Notes under the pieces: model-generated
The model's database searches: none
What the model was told of the DNA's origin: nothing
What the model saw: only the letters and a program-made list of their open reading frames with translations
Shown: positions 59,942 to 64,000 of the stretch, piece by piece
Numbering within the stretch: position 1 is the stretch's first letter
How the letters are laid out: every line of letters begins with the position of its first letter
Made by a program: the position numbers and the translations under genes
Source: SKVR01 sp037441525
GTDB lineage: Bacteria; Bacteroidota; Bacteroidia; Bacteroidales; UBA7960
Assembly (NCBI GenBank): GCA_037441525.1
Contig: JBBISA010000004.1
Coordinates: 1 to 64,000, forward strand
DNA: 64,000 nt
Direction of reading: 5' to 3'

Positions 59942-61702
59942 ATGACCAAAAAAAGAATTTCAATACTCAATGTTATTCTGATGGCAATCACCTTAATGGG
60001 GTGCACCAGCCCCAATAAGGAAGTTGAAATTCAGGTAATTACTACTACCGATGTGCATGCCTATATTTTTGAGTATGATTTTATCAGAGATACCATAACC
60101 ACAGGCGGATTATCACGGGTGGCATCGTTTGTTGAAGCACAGCGGCAGAAGGGCAAGAAGCAGATTGTTTTGCTCGACAATGGCGACCTGCTGCAGGGCC
60201 AACCCTCAGGTTATTATTTTAATCATGTTGCCAATCGCAGCCAGAACCTTTTCGCAACAGTACTCAACCATTTGCAATACAATGGTGCTTCAGTTGGAAA
60301 TCATGATATTGAAATGGGTCCGGATGTATACCGGAGATTGATGAGTGAGTTCAGATTTCCCTGGCTTGCAGCCAATATAATCGATAAAAAAACAGGCGAA
60401 CCATTTTTTAAGCCCTATACAATCATCAAAAGAAAGGGGGTTAAAATAGCAGTTTTGGGGCTTATTACCCCATCAGTGCCCAACTGGTTACCCACACAGT
60501 TGTGGGAAGGGCTTGAATTTGCCGATATGCTCAAAACTGCCGCTTACTGGGTACCTGCAATCCTTGAAAATGAAAAACCTGATGCGTTGATTGGACTTTT
60601 TCACAGTGGCGCAGGGCGCGAAACGGGCGAACAGGAATTTATGGCCGAAAATGCATCTGTAATGGTGGCTCAAAATATCCCGGGTTTTGATGTGATTTTC
60701 ACTGGCCACGACCACAGGGTGATTAATAAAAAGGTGATGAACATTGATGGGAATGAAGTTCTTGTTTTAGGTGGTCAGCCCTTTGCAAGGTCAGTGTCGG
60801 TAGCCGATTTTGTCTTCAAAAAAAACAATTCGGGCAATTATGATCTCGAATTTCTTGCAGGTGATATTGTGGAAATGAAAGACTTTGAGCCGTCAGCCGA
60901 TTTTTCCAGATTGTTTATGCAAGAGTTTGGGCAGTCCAGAGAGTACACAGGGCAAACCATTGGCCGGATTTTGGCTGAGATTGCCAGCAGGGACAGCTAC
61001 ACCGGCAACTCCCCTTTTGTTGACTTTATCCATCAGATTCAACTCGAAAAAACAGGCGCCGATATTTCACTGGCAGCCCCGCTTTCCTTCGATGCTACGC
61101 TTCAGGAAGGAGAAATGACCATGCGCGACATGTTTCGTCTTTATCCTTACGAAAACTATTTGTATGTTATGGAACTTACTGGCAATGAGATAAGGAACAC
61201 ACTTGAGTTTTCATACGGCATGTGGTTTTCTACCATGAAAGGCCCTCAGGATAATGCTCTCATGTTAAGAAAAACTGCCGATGGGAAGGTTGAAACGGGT
61301 GCTGATGGCCGAGGCCGTTTCGTATACCCCTTCTTTAATTTCGACTCGGCATCGGGGATAAACTATACTGTTGATATATCGAAAACACCCGGGAATCGCA
61401 TTACCATTTTAAATAACACCAATGGAACGCCATTCGATGTGAATAAAAAATACCGGGTTGCAATAAACTCCTACCGCGGAAGTGGTGGAGGGAACCATCT
61501 TACCTTAGGTGCCGGAATATCACAAAGTGACCTTGCCGAAAGGATAGTATGGGTATCGGATAAAGACCTGAGAAGTCTTATGGCTGATTGGATATCATAT
61601 AAAGGTGAATTGAACCCTGTGGCAGGAAACAATTGGAAGGTGCTGCCTGAAAAATGGGCAAAGGATGCTTTGGTCAGAGATATGAAACTATTGTTTCCCT
61701 GA
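59942..61702 (+). CDS. 5'-nucleotidase / 2',3'-cyclic phosphodiesterase lipoprotein (UshA-like)
   Basis: A predicted periplasmic or surface enzyme that releases phosphate from nucleotides. The signal peptide ends at Cys21 (LMGC). The metallophosphatase domain (about 30-320) has TTTDVHAY, LLDNGDLLQG, SVGNHDIE and FTGHDHR, the dimetal ligands of the family. The C-terminal substrate-recognition domain (about 335-560) includes MTMRDMFRLYPYENYLYVMELTGNEI (in part) and YRGSGGGNHL. The 3' end overlaps pyrD by 15 bases in convergent orientation. Confidence 0.92.
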   Translation: MTKKRISILNVILMAITLMGCTSPNKEVEIQVITTTDVHAYIFEYDFIRDTITTGGLSRVASFVEAQRQKGKKQIVLLDNGDLLQGQPSGYYFNHVANRSQNLFATVLNHLQYNGASVGNHDIEMGPDVYRRLMSEFRFPWLAANIIDKKTGEPFFKPYTIIKRKGVKIAVLGLITPSVPNWLPTQLWEGLEFADMLKTAAYWVPAILENEKPDALIGLFHSGAGRETGEQEFMAENASVMVAQNIPGFDVIFTGHDHRVINKKVMNIDGNEVLVLGGQPFARSVSVADFVFKKNNSGNYDLEFLAGDIVEMKDFEPSADFSRLFMQEFGQSREYTGQTIGRILAEIASRDSYTGNSPFVDFIHQIQLEKTGADISLAAPLSFDATLQEGEMTMRDMFRLYPYENYLYVMELTGNEIRNTLEFSYGMWFSTMKGPQDNALMLRKTADGKVETGADGRGRFVYPFFNFDSASGINYTVDISKTPGNRITILNNTNGTPFDVNKKYRVAINSYRGSGGGNHLTLGAGISQSDLAERIVWVSDKDLRSLMADWISYKGELNPVAGNNWKVLPEKWAKDALVRDMKLLFP

Positions 61703-62743
61703 TTTTTCGCCAAGCCACTTTGAAATGGCCTTGTTGATAGATTTTACAATTCCGGGGCCTTCGTAAACAAATCCGGTATATACCTGCACCAGGATAGCTC
61801 CTGCTTCAAGTTTTTCAATGGCGTCATCGGGTGTCATAATGCCTCCAACACCAATAATGGGAATTTTTCCGTCCGACTTTTGTGCTATGTATCTGATAGT
61901 TTGGGTCGACTTTTCTTTGAGTGGTTGCCCGCTCAACCCTCCTTTACCTATAGATTCAACCCTGGCTTCATCAAGGGTCAGATTATCGCGGGTGGTTGTG
62001 GTGTTGGTAGCTATAATGCCCGCGATACCGGTAGTTTCAACCACCTGAATAACATCGTCAATTTGTCCGGTGCTAAGGTCGGGTGCAATTTTTAAAAGAA
62101 TGGGTTTCTGAGGTGATTTTTGAGCATTGGCCAGGTTGAGTTCCCCAATTATTTTTATTAACTCGTCCTTTTCCTGAAGTTTGCTCAGCCCTTCAATGTT
62201 GGGACAACTTACATTCACTACGAAATAATCCACCCAGGGGTGTAGCTGGTAAAAGCACTCCAGATAATCGTTAATGGCATTTTCGTTGGGTGTCAGGGTG
62301 TTTTTGCCAATATTGCCGCCAATAATTACCTCAGGCTTATGCTTTTTCAGGTTATTGACAAAAACATCCACACCCGGATTATTAAAGCCCATGCGATTGA
62401 TAAGTGCTTTGTCCTGCTTAATCCTGAAAAGCCGGGGTCTAGGATTCCCGGGTTGTGGTAAGGGGTTAACGGTTCCAATTTCTATATGTCCGAAGCCAAA
62501 CATTGCAAGATGGTTGTAACTATCGGCCTTTTTATCAAAACCGGCTGCAAGCCCTAACCGGTTAGGAAACTGTATGCCGAAAACTTCCACGGAGGTATCA
62601 ATCGAAGGGGGTTGATAGATTTTTCTGAGAAGTTGTTTAACCCCGGGAATAATCAATGCAAAATGCAGCATGCTCACCACCAGGTGATGAACCTTTTCGG
62701 GAGAGATGAGGAACAAAACCGGGCGAACGATAAGTTTATACAT
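61688..62743 (-). CDS. pyrD: Dihydroorotate dehydrogenase (quinone), class 2
   Basis: Oxidises dihydroorotate to orotate in pyrimidine synthesis and passes electrons to quinone. The 351-residue protein has the N-terminal amphipathic membrane-binding extension of class 2 (about 1-45), the FMN-binding LGLAAGFDKKAD, NRMGFNN, the active-site loop NVSCPNIEG with the catalytic-type Ser, NTTTTRDN, GGLSGQPLKEKS and VGGIMTPDDA. It lies 32 bases after DUF5606 and shares that promoter. Confidence 0.95.
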   Translation of the reverse strand: MYKLIVRPVLFLISPEKVHHLVVSMLHFALIIPGVKQLLRKIYQPPSIDTSVEVFGIQFPNRLGLAAGFDKKADSYNHLAMFGFGHIEIGTVNPLPQPGNPRPRLFRIKQDKALINRMGFNNPGVDVFVNNLKKHKPEVIIGGNIGKNTLTPNENAINDYLECFYQLHPWVDYFVVNVSCPNIEGLSKLQEKDELIKIIGELNLANAQKSPQKPILLKIAPDLSTGQIDDVIQVVETTGIAGIIATNTTTTRDNLTLDEARVESIGKGGLSGQPLKEKSTQTIRYIAQKSDGKIPIIGVGGIMTPDDAIEKLEAGAILVQVYTGFVYEGPGIVKSINKAISKWLGEKSGKQ

Positions 62744-62775
62744 GCTATGGGGATAATAATTTTAAGGATGGAAAA

Positions 62776-63327
62776 TTATTGCTTTTCCGTCTTTTTTGCA
62801 GGTTTTTTCTTTTCTGCTTTTTCTTCCGTTTTAGCTTTTTTTTCAACGGTTTTTGCCTTTGGTTTAGCTTTCTTTTCAACGGTTTCTGCCTTTACTTCCG
62901 GGGTTGCAATTTTCTCTGCCTGCTCAGGAGTTTCATCCACAGGTTCGCTGATAAGGTTATGCGCAATCAACTGATTGTACCAGGCGAGAACCTTTTTAAT
63001 ATCGCTGGCATAAACCCTTTCCTTGTCGTAATCGGGCAAAACGGATTCGAAATAGGTCTTAAGTTGCGCTCCGTCAGCTTTCAGATCAACAGGAACTTCC
63101 TTTCCTTCTTCCTTTTGATAAATATTCCAGAGAACTTTTTTCAGCGGAACATCTTCGGTGTAGGTAAACATACTAATATCTTCCAGCACAGATGAGCGGT
63201 GCGATGCAAACACCGGCATTTTTTTGCCATCAGCAAGCGATTCAACAATAATACTTCCGCGCGACTGGGATACGATTTTAAATAAACCGCTTTTCCCCGA
63301 TACTGCCATTACTTTGCGTAAATCCAT
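62776..63327 (-). CDS. DUF5606 protein with lysine-rich tail
   Basis: A 183-residue cytosolic protein specific to Bacteroidota. The folded part (about 1-130) begins DLRKVMAVSGKSGLFKI and includes VFASHRSSVLEDISMF and SDIKKVLAWYNQL. The last 50 residues are a repetitive Lys/Ala/Glu tail (variants of VEKKAKPKAK), histone-like in composition, which may bind nucleic acid. The function is unknown. It precedes pyrD in the same transcript and has a good promoter of its own. Confidence 0.85.
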   Translation of the reverse strand: MDLRKVMAVSGKSGLFKIVSQSRGSIIVESLADGKKMPVFASHRSSVLEDISMFTYTEDVPLKKVLWNIYQKEEGKEVPVDLKADGAQLKTYFESVLPDYDKERVYASDIKKVLAWYNQLIAHNLISEPVDETPEQAEKIATPEVKAETVEKKAKPKAKTVEKKAKTEEKAEKKKPAKKTEKQ

Positions 63328-63378
63328 TTTCTAAGAATAATTGTTACTAAAGTGAACTGGGTTAATAAATTACAGGTG

Positions 63379-63410
63379 CAAAAATACGCATAGATTTTTT
63401 ATTCGGCAAA
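63379..63410 (-). promoter_or_regulatory. Promoter of DUF5606-pyrD
   Basis: The minus strand reads TTTG, 20 bases, TATTTTTG: both boxes match the Bacteroidota consensus at canonical spacing. The -33 box lies inside the last codons of the upstream ABC gene. The predicted start is near 63372. Confidence 0.7.
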
Positions 63411-64000
63411 CATCTGCAAGCTATGGAGTTTACGGTAGTATCCATCCAGCGCCAGAAGTTCTTCATGGGTGCCACGTTCCACAATTTCACCATCGTGCAT
63501 TACACAAATAAGATCGGCGTTTATTACTGTCGAGAGCCGGTGTGCAATAACGATGGAAGTACGGTTTTTCATAACGTTGAAAAGGGCCTGCTGCACAAGT
63601 TTTTCTGATTCGGTATCAAGGGCCGATGTTGCTTCATCCAAAATAAGTATGGGAGGGTTTTTTAATACTGCCCTGGCAATGCTAAGGCGTTGGCGCTGGC
63701 CGCCCGATAGTTTATTGCCACGGTCGCCAATATTGTTGTAATAACCCAGCGGTGTTTTAATAATAAATTCATGGGCGTTAGCAATTTTTGCCGCACGCAT
63801 TACATATTCTTCTGATATGCGGTATTCCCCGAAAGCAATGTTATTAAAGAAATTGTCGTTAAAAAGGATGGCTTCCTGGCTCACATTACCCATAAGGGCT
63901 CTCAGATTGTGCAGTTTTATTTGTTTCAGGTTGATTCCATCCATTAGAATTTCGCCTGCCGTAACATCGTAAAACCTGGGGATAAGGTCAACAAGGGTTG
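63399..64000 (-). CDS. ABC exporter (MsbA-like), 3' part only
   Basis: Only the ATP-binding domain's C-terminal part is inside the window; the reading frame runs through the right edge without a start. Translating from the edge gives TLVDLIPRFYDVTAGEIL, then the Q-loop GNVSQEAILF, signature LSGGQRQRLSIARA, Walker B ILILDEATSALD, D-loop and the H-loop IVIAHRLSTV. Walker A and the transmembrane domain lie outside. It resembles lipid or multidrug exporters of the MsbA/McjD type. An internal ATG at 63944 is not the true start. Confidence 0.93.
   Translation of the reverse strand, partial: TLVDLIPRFYDVTAGEILMDGINLKQIKLHNLRALMGNVSQEAILFNDNFFNNIAFGEYRISEEYVMRAAKIANAHEFIIKTPLGYYNNIGDRGNKLSGGQRQRLSIARAVLKNPPILILDEATSALDTESEKLVQQALFNVMKNRTSIVIAHRLSTVINADLICVMHDGEIVERGTHEELLALDGYYRKLHSLQMFAE

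Noticed and set aside
61688..61702. 15-base overlap of the 5'-nucleotidase gene and pyrD as a regulatory antisense
   Set aside because: Short convergent overlaps of stop regions are common and need no special explanation.

Overview
The window looks like chromosomal DNA of a Bacteroidota bacterium, most likely from the Bacteroidales/Marinilabiliales side of the phylum. The signs are a type IX secretion (T9SS) C-terminal sorting domain, a TonB-dependent receptor with an N-terminal carboxypeptidase-regulatory-like domain, phylum-typical families (DUF4783, DUF5606, DUF2723, DUF4922, DUF2279), a separate accC/BCCP/carboxyltransferase trio, no obvious Shine-Dalgarno sites, and repeated matches to the Bacteroidota promoter element TAnnTTTG. 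I see no rRNA, tRNA, CRISPR array, prophage or insertion sequence. Most of the window is housekeeping DNA with several unusual local arrangements.

Layout. 0.6-4 kb: a large secreted T9SS cargo protein. 4.1-10.6 kb (minus): a TlpA-like thioredoxin lipoprotein, then a TonB receptor / beta-helix lipoprotein / beta-propeller phytase group that looks like a phosphate-scavenging unit. 10.8-17.6 kb: queA with a long-chain acyl-CoA synthetase, an SLC13-type transporter, DUF4783 and rlmH. 17.9-18.4 kb: two very small unknown genes behind their own promoter. 18.7-24.9 kb (minus): the rimP-nusA-infB translation/transcription operon, with pgi attached. 25-28.1 kb: a DUF2723 membrane protein. 28.5-29.6 kb: a double-length adenylate kinase. 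30-33.6 kb (minus): biotin-dependent acyl-CoA carboxylase. 34-38.5 kb (plus): a thioredoxin/thioredoxin-reductase fusion, a polyprenyl-phosphate type glycosyltransferase, and a WecD/WecE-like pair for dTDP-4-acetamido-sugar synthesis. 38.8-41.6 kb: dnaG and a patatin-like phospholipase.

41.7-49.1 kb is the most interesting block: an apparent cell-wall (MurNAc) salvage island. An AmpG-like permease, a SpoIID/LytB-domain protein without a visible signal peptide, a DUF4922 protein with a GalT/HIT-type His-x-His-x-Gln site, and a double-domain glycosyltransferase lie on the minus strand. They diverge from a MurK-like sugar kinase and MurQ etherase on the plus strand. The DUF4922 and glycosyltransferase steps are not accounted for by the known MurK/MurQ pathway.

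49.2-64 kb: a DEAD-box helicase with a long 5' leader, DUF2279, a phosphoglucomutase/phosphomannomutase, mltG, a GNAT acetyltransferase, dapF, a small membrane protein, a DegP/HtrA protease, the primary sigma factor rpoD, a 5'-nucleotidase lipoprotein, pyrD, DUF5606, and an MsbA-like ABC exporter cut by the right edge.

A structured intergenic repeat of about 170-210 bp, made of adjacent hairpins, occurs three times. A fourth, hairpin-only copy in the opposite orientation supplies the murQ stop codon. Promoter calls rest on motif matching by eye and are weaker than the gene calls.
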